A DNA stretch of 64,000 nt from Streptomyces sp. Sge12 (GTDB lineage Bacteria; Actinomycetota; Actinomycetes; Streptomycetales; Streptomycetaceae): NCBI RefSeq assembly GCF_002080455.1, contig NZ_CP020555.1:5244501-5308500 (forward strand), in the 5' to 3' direction. Below the pieces are notes generated by a model that saw only the letters and a program-made list of their open reading frames with translations, made no database searches and was not told where the DNA came from. A program made the translations under genes and the position numbers. This document shows, one piece after another, positions 1-7,906 of the stretch; within the stretch, counting starts at the first letter, position 1; each line of letters starts with the position of its first letter.

Positions 1-1377
1 GACAAGACCGAGGCGATGATCGTCATCGACGTCAACACCGGCAAGTTCACCGGTCAGGGCGGCAACCTCGAGGAGACCGTCACCAGGAACAACCTGGAGG
101 CGGCCGAGGAGATCGTGCGCCAGCTGCGGCTGCGCGACCTGGGCGGCATCGTCGTCATCGACTTCATCGACATGGTCCTGGAGTCCAACCGCGACCTGGT
201 CCTGCGGCGCATGCTGGAGTGCCTGGGCCGCGACCGTACGAAGCACCAGGTGGCCGAGGTCACCTCGCTGGGCCTGGTCCAGATGACCCGCAAGCGGGTG
301 GGCCAGGGCCTGCTGGAGTCCTTCTCCGAGACCTGCGTCCACTGCAACGGCCGCGGCGTCATCGTCCACATGGAGACCCCGACCGCGGTCGGCGGCGGTG
401 GCAACGGCAAGCGCTCCAAGCGCCGCGGTGGCCGCGGTGACTTCGACCAGCACGACCACGAGGTCGAGACGGTCGAGACGGAGGGGTTTGAATCCGAGGC
501 CGAGGTGGCCGCGGAGGCCGCCGCGCCGCGGGCCCTGCCCGAGCCGGAGTTCGTCGCGGACGAGGAGCTCTACAGCAGCCCGGCCGAGGCCGAGGCCGCC
601 GCGGGCATCAGCGGCCGCCGCAACCGGCGCCGTGCCACCCGCAAGGCCACCGCTCCGGCGGGTGCCCCGCGGGGTGCGGCCGCCGCGCCGCAGGCCCCGG
701 CCCCCGTGGTCGAGGCCGAGCCGGTGACCGAGGCCGCCGACACGGTGCTGGAGCCGACCGCCGAGGTCGTCGCCGAAGCCGTGGAGGCCTCGGAGGTCGT
801 CGCCGAGGTCGTGGCCGAGGCCGTGACCGAGGACGCCGCGCCGAAGGGCCGCACCCGTCGCCGGGCGACCCGCAAGGCCACCGCCCCGGCGGGCGCCCCG
901 GCGCCCGCGGCCGAGGTGGCCCCGGAGCCGGAGCCGGTCGTCGTGCCGGAGCCCGAGCCCGTCGTCGAGCCGGAGCCCGTCGCCGAGGTCGAGGAGGCCC
1001 CCGTCGTGGAGGCCGCTCCGGCCCGTCCGCGCCGCCGTGCCACCCGCAAGGCCACCGCGCCCGCCGGCTCCCCGGCCGGCTCGGCAGAGGCCGCCGTGGT
1101 GGTCGTGGAGGCCCCGGTGACCGAGGTCGAGACGCCGGCCGAGGAAGCCGCACCGGTCGAGGAGGCCGCCCCGGCCAAGAAGACCGCCAGGAAGGCCGCG
1201 GCCAAGAAGGCGCCGGCCGCGAAGAAGGCCCCGGCCAAGAAGGCGGCGGCCGCCAAGAAGACCGTGGCCAAGAAGGCGGCCACGACCAAGAAGACCGCGG
1301 CGAAGCGGACGACGAAGAAGACCGCGGCGGCGGAGCAGCAGACGCTGCCCTCCGTCTCGGCTCCGACCGAATCCTGA
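1..1377 (+). CDS. rne: Ribonuclease E/G family endoribonuclease, C-terminal part (5' end outside window)
   Basis: This is the 3' portion of an RNase E/G gene whose start lies before the window. The first 120 residues are the end of the catalytic DNase I-like domain: the metal-binding aspartates occur in IDVNTG and VIDFID, and the Zn-link cysteines in CVHC. The enzyme cleaves single-stranded AU-rich RNA in mRNA decay and rRNA/tRNA processing. The rest is a low-complexity tail rich in Ala, Glu and Val. It carries three copies of RRRATRKATAPAG (625-663, 856-894, 1030-1068) and ends in a histone-H1-like Lys/Ala region (about 1170-1335). Streptomyces RNase E has such disordered tails for RNA or partner binding; binding by these repeats is inference. 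Confidence 0.93.
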   Translation, partial: DKTEAMIVIDVNTGKFTGQGGNLEETVTRNNLEAAEEIVRQLRLRDLGGIVVIDFIDMVLESNRDLVLRRMLECLGRDRTKHQVAEVTSLGLVQMTRKRVGQGLLESFSETCVHCNGRGVIVHMETPTAVGGGGNGKRSKRRGGRGDFDQHDHEVETVETEGFESEAEVAAEAAAPRALPEPEFVADEELYSSPAEAEAAAGISGRRNRRRATRKATAPAGAPRGAAAAPQAPAPVVEAEPVTEAADTVLEPTAEVVAEAVEASEVVAEVVAEAVTEDAAPKGRTRRRATRKATAPAGAPAPAAEVAPEPEPVVVPEPEPVVEPEPVAEVEEAPVVEAAPARPRRRATRKATAPAGSPAGSAEAAVVVVEAPVTEVETPAEEAAPVEEAAPAKKTARKAAAKKAPAAKKAPAKKAAAAKKTVAKKAATTKKTAAKRTTKKTAAAEQQTLPSVSAPTES

Positions 1378-1397
1378 TCGCCCGCTGAGTGACACAG

Positions 1398-1435
1398 CGG
1401 CCGTGGGCCCCGCCGAACGGCGGGGCCCACGGCCG
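1398..1435 (+). terminator. Intrinsic-type terminator after rne
   Basis: A perfect 17-bp stem (1398-1414 with 1419-1435) closes a GAAC loop 20 bases after the rne stop. No T-run follows, which is usual in high-GC actinobacteria. It separates rne from the ribosomal protein operon. Confidence 0.8.
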
Positions 1436-1448
1436 TGCGGGGCCCGGT

Positions 1449-1477
1449 TTGCTCCTACGGGACCGGCCCCGTAACCT
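1449..1477 (+). promoter_or_regulatory. Probable promoter of rplU-rpmA
   Basis: TTGCTC (1449-1454) and TAACCT (1472-1477) are 17 bases apart and match the -35/-10 pattern of the principal sigma factor. Transcription would start near 1484 and leave a leader of about 175 nt before rplU. That leader can fold around a GACGGG-containing hairpin near 1592-1604 and could carry ribosomal-protein feedback control, but no known motif was recognised. Confidence 0.55.
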
Positions 1478-1659
1478 AGACCGTCGGCGTGTCTTAGCGC
1501 GCGCCGCGCTCCTGAGCACCTTCCTCACGTTCCGTACGCGCAAGCGTCGTGCGAGAGAGGCCGCTCGTCCAATCCGGATCGGTGCGGGCCCGTCCTCGAC
1601 GGGATCCGACTGAGCGGCTGGCTTCAGGAGCATCCGTCCCGAGTGAGAGAGAGATCCGC

Positions 1660-1980
1660 GTGTACGCCATCGTGCGCAGCGGTGGTCGCCAGCACAAGGT
1701 TGCTGTCGGCGACATCGTTGAGGTTGACAAGATTTCCACTGCCAAGGTTGGCGACACGGTCGAGCTCTCGACCCTGCTCGTTGTCGACGGCGAAGCCGTG
1801 ACCAGCGACCCGTGGGTCCTGGCCGGTATCAAGGTCACGGCCGAGATTGTGGACCACCACAAGGGCGCCAAGATCGACATCCTGCGCTACAAGAACAAGA
1901 CCGGCTACCGCCGTCGCCAGGGTCACCGCCAGCAGTACACGGCGATCAAGGTCACCGGTATCCCCGCGGCTGCGAAGTAA
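1660..1980 (+). CDS. rplU: 50S ribosomal protein L21
   Basis: The 106-aa protein begins YAIVRSGGRQHKVAVGD and matches bacterial L21 along its full length, including the C-terminal KTGYRRRQGHRQ region that contacts 23S rRNA. The GTG at 1660 is chosen because it starts at the conserved N-terminus and follows a purine-rich GAGAGAGAG ribosome-binding region. The frame is open upstream to 1549, but that part does not resemble L21. It is co-directional with rpmA, 13 bases downstream, in the common rplU-rpmA-obg order. Assignment is secure. Confidence 0.96.
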   Translation: MYAIVRSGGRQHKVAVGDIVEVDKISTAKVGDTVELSTLLVVDGEAVTSDPWVLAGIKVTAEIVDHHKGAKIDILRYKNKTGYRRRQGHRQQYTAIKVTGIPAAAK

Positions 1981-1993
1981 GAGGGACTGAGAC

Positions 1994-2248
1994 ATGGCAC
2001 ACAAGAAGGGCGCATCGTCCACTCGGAACGGGCGCGACTCCAATGCCCAGCGGCTCGGCGTGAAGCGCTTCGGCGGTCAGGTCGTTTCCGCTGGTGAGAT
2101 CCTCGTCCGCCAGCGCGGCACCCACTTCCACCCGGGCTCGGGTGTCGGTCGCGGTGGCGACGACACGCTGTTCGCGCTGCTGGCCGGTTCGGTCGAGTTC
2201 GGCACGCACCGCGGCCGCAAGGTCGTCAACATCGTTCCGGCCGCCTGA
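1994..2248 (+). CDS. rpmA: 50S ribosomal protein L27
   Basis: The 84-aa protein begins AHKKGASSTRNGRDSNAQRLG, the conserved N-terminal arm of L27 that reaches the peptidyl-transferase centre. The N-terminus follows Met directly, so the processed extension known in Firmicutes is absent. The RBS AGAGGGA lies just upstream in the 13-base gap after rplU, so the two genes are cotranscribed. A large hairpin separates it from obg. Confidence 0.97.
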   Translation: MAHKKGASSTRNGRDSNAQRLGVKRFGGQVVSAGEILVRQRGTHFHPGSGVGRGGDDTLFALLAGSVEFGTHRGRKVVNIVPAA

Positions 2249-2281
2249 TCCAGCTTCGGCTGATCGAGCGTTCGTAACTTC

Positions 2282-2338
2282 CCGAGGGCGGATCTCAGCT
2301 CTTCCCGGCGCAAGCCGGGAAGAGAGGTCCGCCCTCGG
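2282..2338 (+). terminator. Large two-part hairpin between rpmA and obg
   Basis: An outer 11-bp stem (2282-2292 with 2328-2338) encloses an inner 11-bp stem (2299-2309 with 2314-2324) with a GCAA tetraloop. It probably terminates the rplU-rpmA transcript or lowers read-through into obg. There is no T-tract. Confidence 0.7.
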
Positions 2339-2425
2339 CGCGTTGTCACATAGACACGTTTAATGGGCAGCAAGGCCTGCCACCGGATTTTCCGGACTAT
2401 TCCCGCTGTATCTGGAGGAACACCC

Positions 2426-3871
2426 ATGACCACCTTCGTGGACCGCGTCGAGCTGCACGTCGCCGCGGGTAACGGGGGCCACGGCTGCGCCTCCGTTCAC
2501 CGGGAGAAGTTCAAGCCGCTCGGCGGCCCCGACGGCGGCAACGGCGGCCGTGGCGGCGACGTCATCCTGGTGGTGGAGCAGGCGATCACCACCCTGCTCG
2601 ACTACCACCACAGCCCCCACCGCAAGGCCACCAACGGCAAGCCCGGCGAGGGCGGCAACCGCTCCGGCAAGGACGGCCAGGACTTGGTCCTGCCCGTGCC
2701 GGACGGCACCGTCGTCCTCGACAAGGAGGGCAACGTCCTCGCCGACCTCGTCGGCCAGGGCACCACCTACGTGGCCGCCGAGGGCGGCCGCGGCGGCCTC
2801 GGCAACGCCGCGCTCTCCTCCGCCCGCCGCAAGGCCCCCGGCTTCGCGCTCCTCGGCGTCCCCGGCACCACGGGCGACATCGTCCTGGAGCTCAAGACCG
2901 TCGCCGACGTGGCGCTGGTCGGCTTCCCGAGCGCCGGCAAGTCCTCGCTGATCTCGGTGCTGTCCTCGGCCAAGCCGAAGATCGCGGACTACCCCTTCAC
3001 CACCCTCGTCCCGAACCTGGGCGTCGTCACCGCCGGCTCGACCGTCTACACGATCGCCGACGTCCCGGGCCTGATCCCCGGCGCCAGCCAGGGCCGTGGC
3101 CTGGGCCTGGAGTTCCTGCGCCACGTCGAGCGCTGCTCGGTCCTGGTGCACGTCCTGGACACCGCCACGCTGGAGTCCGACCGCGACCCGATCGCCGACC
3201 TCGACGTCATCGAGGAGGAGCTCAAGCTCTACGGCGGCGGCCTGGAGAAGCGCCCGCGCCTCGTCGTCCTCAACAAGGTCGACATCCCGGACGGCCAGGA
3301 GCTCGCCGACATGGTCCGCCCGGACCTGGAGGCCCGCGGCTACAAGGTCTTCGAGGTCTCCGCGGTCGCCCGTACCGGTCTGAAGGAGCTCTCCTACTTC
3401 CTCGCCGAGGTCATCGCCAAGGCCCGCGCCCGCAAGCCGAAGGAGGAGGCGACCCGTATCGTCATCCGCCCGAAGGCCGTGGACGACGCCGGCTTCACCG
3501 TCACCTACGACGAGGTCGAGGACGTCTACAACGTGCGCGGCGAGAAGCCGGAGCGCTGGGTCCGCCAGACCGACTTCAACAACGACGAGGCCGTCGGCTA
3601 CCTGGCCGACCGCCTCAACCGCCTCGGTGTCGAGGAGGCCCTCAAGAAGGCCGGCGCCCGCGCCGGTGACGGCGTCGCCATCGGCTCCGACGAGAACGCG
3701 GTCGTCTTCGACTGGGAGCCGACCATGATGGCCGGCGCCGAGATGCTGGGCCGCCGCGGCGAGGACCACCGCATGGAGGCTCCGCGCCCCGCCACCCAGC
3801 GCCGCAAGGAGAAGGACGCCAAGCGCGGCGACTCCGCCCAGCAGGAGTACGACGAATTCCGGCCGTTCTGA
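2426..3871 (+). CDS. obgE: GTPase Obg/CgtA
   Basis: The protein has 481 aa. The N-terminal Obg fold with its glycine-rich loops spans about residues 1-158. The G domain carries GFPSAGKSS (G1), DVPGLIPGA (G3) and NKVD (G4). The C-terminal OCT domain of roughly 70 residues (VDDAGFTVTYDEVEDVYNVRG) is followed by a charged tail. Obg binds the 50S subunit and links ribosome assembly to growth; in Streptomyces it also affects the onset of aerial growth. ATG 2426 is chosen because it starts at the conserved MTTFVDRVELHV and follows TGGAGG at ideal spacing; the frame stays open to 2363. Confidence 0.96.
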   Translation: MTTFVDRVELHVAAGNGGHGCASVHREKFKPLGGPDGGNGGRGGDVILVVEQAITTLLDYHHSPHRKATNGKPGEGGNRSGKDGQDLVLPVPDGTVVLDKEGNVLADLVGQGTTYVAAEGGRGGLGNAALSSARRKAPGFALLGVPGTTGDIVLELKTVADVALVGFPSAGKSSLISVLSSAKPKIADYPFTTLVPNLGVVTAGSTVYTIADVPGLIPGASQGRGLGLEFLRHVERCSVLVHVLDTATLESDRDPIADLDVIEEELKLYGGGLEKRPRLVVLNKVDIPDGQELADMVRPDLEARGYKVFEVSAVARTGLKELSYFLAEVIAKARARKPKEEATRIVIRPKAVDDAGFTVTYDEVEDVYNVRGEKPERWVRQTDFNNDEAVGYLADRLNRLGVEEALKKAGARAGDGVAIGSDENAVVFDWEPTMMAGAEMLGRRGEDHRMEAPRPATQRRKEKDAKRGDSAQQEYDEFRPF

Positions 3872-3928
3872 GCCCCTTCCGAGGGACTTGTGCCCGGAAG
3901 GTTTGAAGGCGCCTTTACGTCGGTCGCC

Positions 3929-3934
3929 TAGGAT
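3929..3934 (+). promoter_or_regulatory. -10 element (TAGGAT) for a leaderless GT2 transcript
   Basis: TAGGAT ends seven bases before the GTG at 3942 and no Shine-Dalgarno sequence is present. The geometry predicts transcription starting at or within a base of the start codon. A weak TTGAAG lies at 3903-3908, further upstream than is ideal. Confidence 0.5.
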
Positions 3935-3941
3935 CTTCCGG

Positions 3942-5558
3942 GTGAACAGCAGCAACCCCCCCACGGTTTCCGTCGTGGTCATCGCGTACAACGACGCCGG
4001 GCTCGTGGGCGAGGCCGTTTCCTCGGCCCTCGCCCAGGGTCCGGTGGTCGTCGAGGTCATCGCGGTGAACGACGCCTCGTCCGACGGCACCGCCCGGGTG
4101 CTGGACGAACTGGCCGCCGTCCACCCCCGCCTCAAGGTGGTGCACCGGACGGAGAACAGCGGGGGGTGCGGCACCCCGCGCAACGACGGGATCGCCGCCG
4201 CGACCGGCCGCTACGTCCTCTTCCTCGACAGCGACGACGTCCTGCCCCCGGGAGCGGCCGACGCCCTGGTGCGCACCGCCGAGGAGCACGGCGCCCCGGT
4301 CACCGTCGGAGCGGCGGTACGGCGCGAGCTGCCCCAGCACCACGACGTCCCGTGGATGCCCGGGCTCCACACGCCCGGCGATGTCATCGAGCGGCCGGTG
4401 GACCGGCCCGATCTCGTCCGCGACACCCTCTGCGTCAACAAGCTGTACGCGCGCTCCTTCCTCCAGGAGCACGGCCTGCGCTTCCCCGACGGCCGCTTCA
4501 TCTACGAGGACTTCGTCTTCACCGCCCGCGTACTCGCCGCGGCCCCCCGCATCGCGGTCACCGGCGACCTCGTCTACGTCTGGCACGTGCGCCGCAGCGC
4601 CGCCCAGGTGTCGATCTCCCTGGACCGCAAGGACGTCGGGAACTGGCGCGCCCGCGTCGAGGCCCACCGCACCGCCGCCGGGATCCTCGAAGAGGCCTCC
4701 CCGGTGCTGGGCAGCGCCTGCCGGGTGAAGTTCCTGGAGTACGACCTGCGCATGTACCTGCGCGAGCTCGGCCGCGACCCCGAGTACCAGGCCGCCTGGT
4801 GGACCCTGACCCGCGAGTACGTCGACACCTTCCCCGAGGCCGACATCGAGTCCGCCGCGGCCCACGCCCGCTGGATCGTGTCCCTGCTGCGCGCCACGAA
4901 GACCCCGCCCGCCGACGTGGAGCGGCTCACCCGGCTGGCCGCCGAACCGCCGCGGCTGCTGCCCCCGTACGCTACCGGCCCCACCGGCGCGCCCGTGTGG
5001 AGCGAGGAGCTCCCGGTGGAGCTGGTGGGCCTGCCCACGCTGCCGGTCGCCGAACTGCCCGTCACCGTCGACGCCGAGCCGGCCGGCCGCGGCGCCGTCC
5101 GGATCCGCGTGCACGACCTGTACGGGCGGCTCGCCGAGGCCGGGCCGGTCACCGCCCAGCTGAGCTTCCTGCCCCGTGCGGGCGGCGACCCGGTCCTCGC
5201 GCAGCCCGTCCCGCTGCATCCCGACCGCAGCGGCGGCTGGGTGGCCGTACTGCCGTTCCGCCTCGCCGATCTGGCCGTCACGGGCCGCCGCCAGGGTCTG
5301 CGCAGGATGCAGGCGTGGAACGTGGGGGTGGGCGTGCGGTGCGCCGACGGGAGCTCGGTGTTCACCTCCCTGCGCCCCCAGGGCCGACTGCTTCGCCGTC
5401 GGGCGCTCCCCAGCAGCCGGTACGGTGTTCTGCTGGCGCAGCCCTACCGGACGGGGGCCGGCGCCCTCGCGCTGCGCCTCGCGCCCGGTGCCGAGGGCGC
5501 GCTGTACCTCGTACGCAATCGCTTCCACCGGGCCCGGGCGGGCCGCGGGGCGGGCTGA
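3942..5558 (+). CDS. Glycosyltransferase family 2 protein, cell-wall glycopolymer locus
   Basis: The 538-aa protein has an N-terminal GT-A domain (about residues 7-240): SVVVIAYNDA, then the metal-binding FLDSDD near residue 95 and the motif ENSGGCGTPRN. The remainder is a helical linker and a beta-rich C-terminal region of unknown role. The same GT2 motif block (ENSGGCGxPRN, FLDSDD) occurs in the 959-aa TagF fusion at 7903-10782, so the two GT2 domains are paralogous. No signal peptide or membrane segment is visible. It sits beside galE and likely adds a sugar to a wall polymer or its linkage unit; the substrate is unknown. GTG 3942 fits a leaderless start. Confidence 0.85.
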   Translation: MNSSNPPTVSVVVIAYNDAGLVGEAVSSALAQGPVVVEVIAVNDASSDGTARVLDELAAVHPRLKVVHRTENSGGCGTPRNDGIAAATGRYVLFLDSDDVLPPGAADALVRTAEEHGAPVTVGAAVRRELPQHHDVPWMPGLHTPGDVIERPVDRPDLVRDTLCVNKLYARSFLQEHGLRFPDGRFIYEDFVFTARVLAAAPRIAVTGDLVYVWHVRRSAAQVSISLDRKDVGNWRARVEAHRTAAGILEEASPVLGSACRVKFLEYDLRMYLRELGRDPEYQAAWWTLTREYVDTFPEADIESAAAHARWIVSLLRATKTPPADVERLTRLAAEPPRLLPPYATGPTGAPVWSEELPVELVGLPTLPVAELPVTVDAEPAGRGAVRIRVHDLYGRLAEAGPVTAQLSFLPRAGGDPVLAQPVPLHPDRSGGWVAVLPFRLADLAVTGRRQGLRRMQAWNVGVGVRCADGSSVFTSLRPQGRLLRRRALPSSRYGVLLAQPYRTGAGALALRLAPGAEGALYLVRNRFHRARAGRGAG

Positions 5559-5646
5559 CGGCCCCCGGGGGCGGGCCCGCCGGAGGCACTTGCGGGCGGC
5601 GGCCGTGCCCCCCATCCCGAAGTCGGACAGGACCAAGGAGATACAC

Positions 5647-6660
5647 ATGACGTTTCTGATCACCGGTGGCGCCGGGTACATCGGCGCGCACGTCGTCCGC
5701 GCGATGCTGCTCGCGGGGGAGGAGGTCGTCGTCCTCGACGACCTGTCCACGGGCAACGAGGACCGCGTGCCGGAAGGCGTCGGGCTGGTGGTCGGATCCG
5801 TCCTCGACCGGCTGGTCGTGGACGAGGTCATCCGCCGGCACAAGATCACCGGCGTGGTGCACCTCGCGGGCAAGAAGCAGGTCGGCGAGTCCGTCGAGAA
5901 GCCGATGCACTACTACCACGAGAACGTGCAGGGCCTCGCCGTCCTGCTCCAGGCCGTGGCCGACGCGGGCATCCGCAACTTCCTCTTCTCCTCCTCGGCC
6001 TCCGTCTACGGCATGCCCGACGTGGACCTGGTCACCGAGGACACCCCGTGCGCGCCGCTGAGCCCCTACGGCGAGACCAAGCTGGCCGGCGAGTGGCTGG
6101 TGCGCGCCGCGGGCCGGGCGCACGGCATCTCCACCGCCTGCCTGCGCTACTTCAACGTGGCGGGCGCCGCGACCCCCGAACTCGCCGACACCGGTGTCTT
6201 CAACCTGGTCCCGATGGTCTTCGAGCGCTACGACGCCGGCGAGGGCGCGAAGATCTTCGGTGACGACTACCCGACCCCGGACGGCACCTGCATCCGCGAC
6301 TACATCCACGTCGAGGACCTGGCGGAGGCCCACGTGGCGGCCGCCCGCAAGCTCGCCGAGTGGGGCGCGGCCGGGGAGTACAAGGACCTCACCGTCAACA
6401 TCGGGCGCGGCGAGGGCGTCTCGGTCGCCGAGATGGTCGCGCTCATGAACGAGTGCACCGGACACGACATCGCCCCCGTGATCAGCCCGCGCCGCCCCGG
6501 TGACCCGGCGAAGGTCGTGGCCTCGGCGGACCGGATCACCAGCGAGCTCGGCTGGAAGGCCCGGCACGACGTCCGCGAAATGGTGACCTCCGCCTGGGCG
6601 GGCTGGCAGGCCAACAAGGTGGTCCGCAAGGACCCCCACCGGGACGTCCACACGCCCTGA
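5647..6660 (+). CDS. galE: UDP-glucose 4-epimerase
   Basis: The 337-aa protein belongs to the extended short-chain dehydrogenase family. The NAD-binding motif GGAGYIGAH is at the N-terminus, the catalytic serine lies in SSSASVYG and the YxxxK pair in SPYGETK. It interconverts UDP-glucose and UDP-galactose (or the N-acetyl forms) in the cytoplasm. AAGGAG lies five to six bases before the ATG. Its place among glycosyltransferases suggests it supplies an activated sugar for the wall polymer rather than acting in galactose catabolism; no galT or galK is nearby. Confidence 0.9.
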   Translation: MTFLITGGAGYIGAHVVRAMLLAGEEVVVLDDLSTGNEDRVPEGVGLVVGSVLDRLVVDEVIRRHKITGVVHLAGKKQVGESVEKPMHYYHENVQGLAVLLQAVADAGIRNFLFSSSASVYGMPDVDLVTEDTPCAPLSPYGETKLAGEWLVRAAGRAHGISTACLRYFNVAGAATPELADTGVFNLVPMVFERYDAGEGAKIFGDDYPTPDGTCIRDYIHVEDLAEAHVAAARKLAEWGAAGEYKDLTVNIGRGEGVSVAEMVALMNECTGHDIAPVISPRRPGDPAKVVASADRITSELGWKARHDVREMVTSAWAGWQANKVVRKDPHRDVHTP

Positions 6661-6673
6661 TCCGCAGTGCGAA

Positions 6674-6708
6674 ACGGCCCGCCCCGGAGGATTCCCGGGG
6701 CGGGCCGT
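6674..6708. terminator. Bidirectional terminator between galE and the GT4 gene
   Basis: A 14-bp stem (6674-6687 with 6695-6708) lies between two convergent genes and can serve both strands. Confidence 0.8.
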
Positions 6709-6733
6709 GTCGTAGCCGGCGGCAGGGCCGCGG

Positions 6734-7906
6734 TCAGCGCTCCAGGAAGGAGAACAGCTCTTCCCACCGGTCGGTGATCTCGGCGCTGGAGTAGCGCTGC
6801 ACCGAACGGAAGGCGTTGTCCCCGAGCCGGTCGCGCAGCTCGCGGTCGGCCATCATCGCGCGCAGGTGCCCGGCCAGCTCCATCGTGTTGCCCAGCCGGG
6901 CCAGCAGCCCGTCCTCACCGTGCTCGACGATCTCCCGGACGCCCGGTGCGCAGTCGAAGGCGGCCGCCGGCACGCCCGCCGCCATCGCCTCCAGCAGCGT
7001 GATCGGGAAGCCCTCGGCGCGGGAGGCCTGGGCGAAGACCGAGGCTCCGCGCAGCGCGCCCAGCACGTCGTCGGTGCTGCCCATCCACTCCACGGAGTCG
7101 TCCAGGCCCAGCGAGGTGGAGTGCGCCTTCAGCGTCGCCTCCTCCACGCCCGCCCCGTAGATCCTCAGGGTCCAGTCGGGGTGGTGCGGCGCGACGTCCG
7201 CCCAGGTGTCGAGCAGCAGGTCGACACCCTTCTCGAAGGCGAGGCGGCCGACGCTCGCCACGACCTTCTCCGTGCGCGGGGCGGGGGATTCGGGCATGAA
7301 GGGCAGCGGGTTCGGCATGCTGGCGACGTTCTCCATGCCCGCCCGGATCCACAGGTCCGCGTCCTCGGACGTCAGCACCAGCAGCCGGTCGACCTGCGGG
7401 TAGAAGCGGCGCACCCGCTCCCCGCGGGTGGACTTCTGGCTGGCCTCGAACGACTCGTGGCTCATCCCGATGACGGAGAGCCCCTTGGTGTCGGCGAGCG
7501 CCACCCACTCCATCGCCCAGACCTGGGTGACGATGACCACACCGCCGGGGCGGGCCGCGCGCAGCAGGTCGCTCAGCTGCTCGGCCTTGACCCGCATCTT
7601 CGCCCGCCGGGCCGCCTGACGGCGCCGCTCGGGCGCGTTCAGCCGGCCCTTGATCCCGCGCAGCCGGCGGGCGGCCGGCGGGTGGGCGTCGTAGAGCGTC
7701 GTCATCTCGTACGGCAGGTCCTGCGGCAGCTTCTGGCGGATCTCCTCGGCGACCGGTGCGATGCCCACGATGTGCACGCGGTGGCCGCGGTCGGTGAAAT
7801 GCCGGGCCATCTGGTGCGACCAGGTGGTCACGCCGCCGATCTCGTCGACGTTGTTGGAGACGATGAAGATGTCACGGCCGCCCGGGGTGGCGGTCTGCTG
7901 GCTCAC
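6734..7906 (-). CDS. Glycosyltransferase family 4 protein
   Basis: The 390-aa protein has the GT-B fold: an N-terminal acceptor half beginning DIFIVSNNVDEIGGVTTW, and a C-terminal Glycos_transf_1 half with SVGRLAFEKGVDLL, then AEGFPITLLEAMAAGVP, where the conserved E-x7-E motif sits. The GTG start at 7906 overlaps the TGA of the upstream TagF-fusion gene by four bases (GTGA), so the two are translationally coupled. It probably transfers a sugar onto a lipid-linked or polymer acceptor at the inner membrane face. The frame is open far upstream, but only the part from 7906 is GT4-like. Confidence 0.87.
   Translation of the reverse strand: MSQQTATPGGRDIFIVSNNVDEIGGVTTWSHQMARHFTDRGHRVHIVGIAPVAEEIRQKLPQDLPYEMTTLYDAHPPAARRLRGIKGRLNAPERRRQAARRAKMRVKAEQLSDLLRAARPGGVVIVTQVWAMEWVALADTKGLSVIGMSHESFEASQKSTRGERVRRFYPQVDRLLVLTSEDADLWIRAGMENVASMPNPLPFMPESPAPRTEKVVASVGRLAFEKGVDLLLDTWADVAPHHPDWTLRIYGAGVEEATLKAHSTSLGLDDSVEWMGSTDDVLGALRGASVFAQASRAEGFPITLLEAMAAGVPAAAFDCAPGVREIVEHGEDGLLARLGNTMELAGHLRAMMADRELRDRLGDNAFRSVQRYSSAEITDRWEELFSFLER

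Noticed and set aside
2360..4183. 607-codon open frame on the minus strand over obg
   Set aside because: It mirrors the G/C-biased codons of obg, has no domain match and no ribosome-binding site; such antisense frames are common in high-GC genomes.
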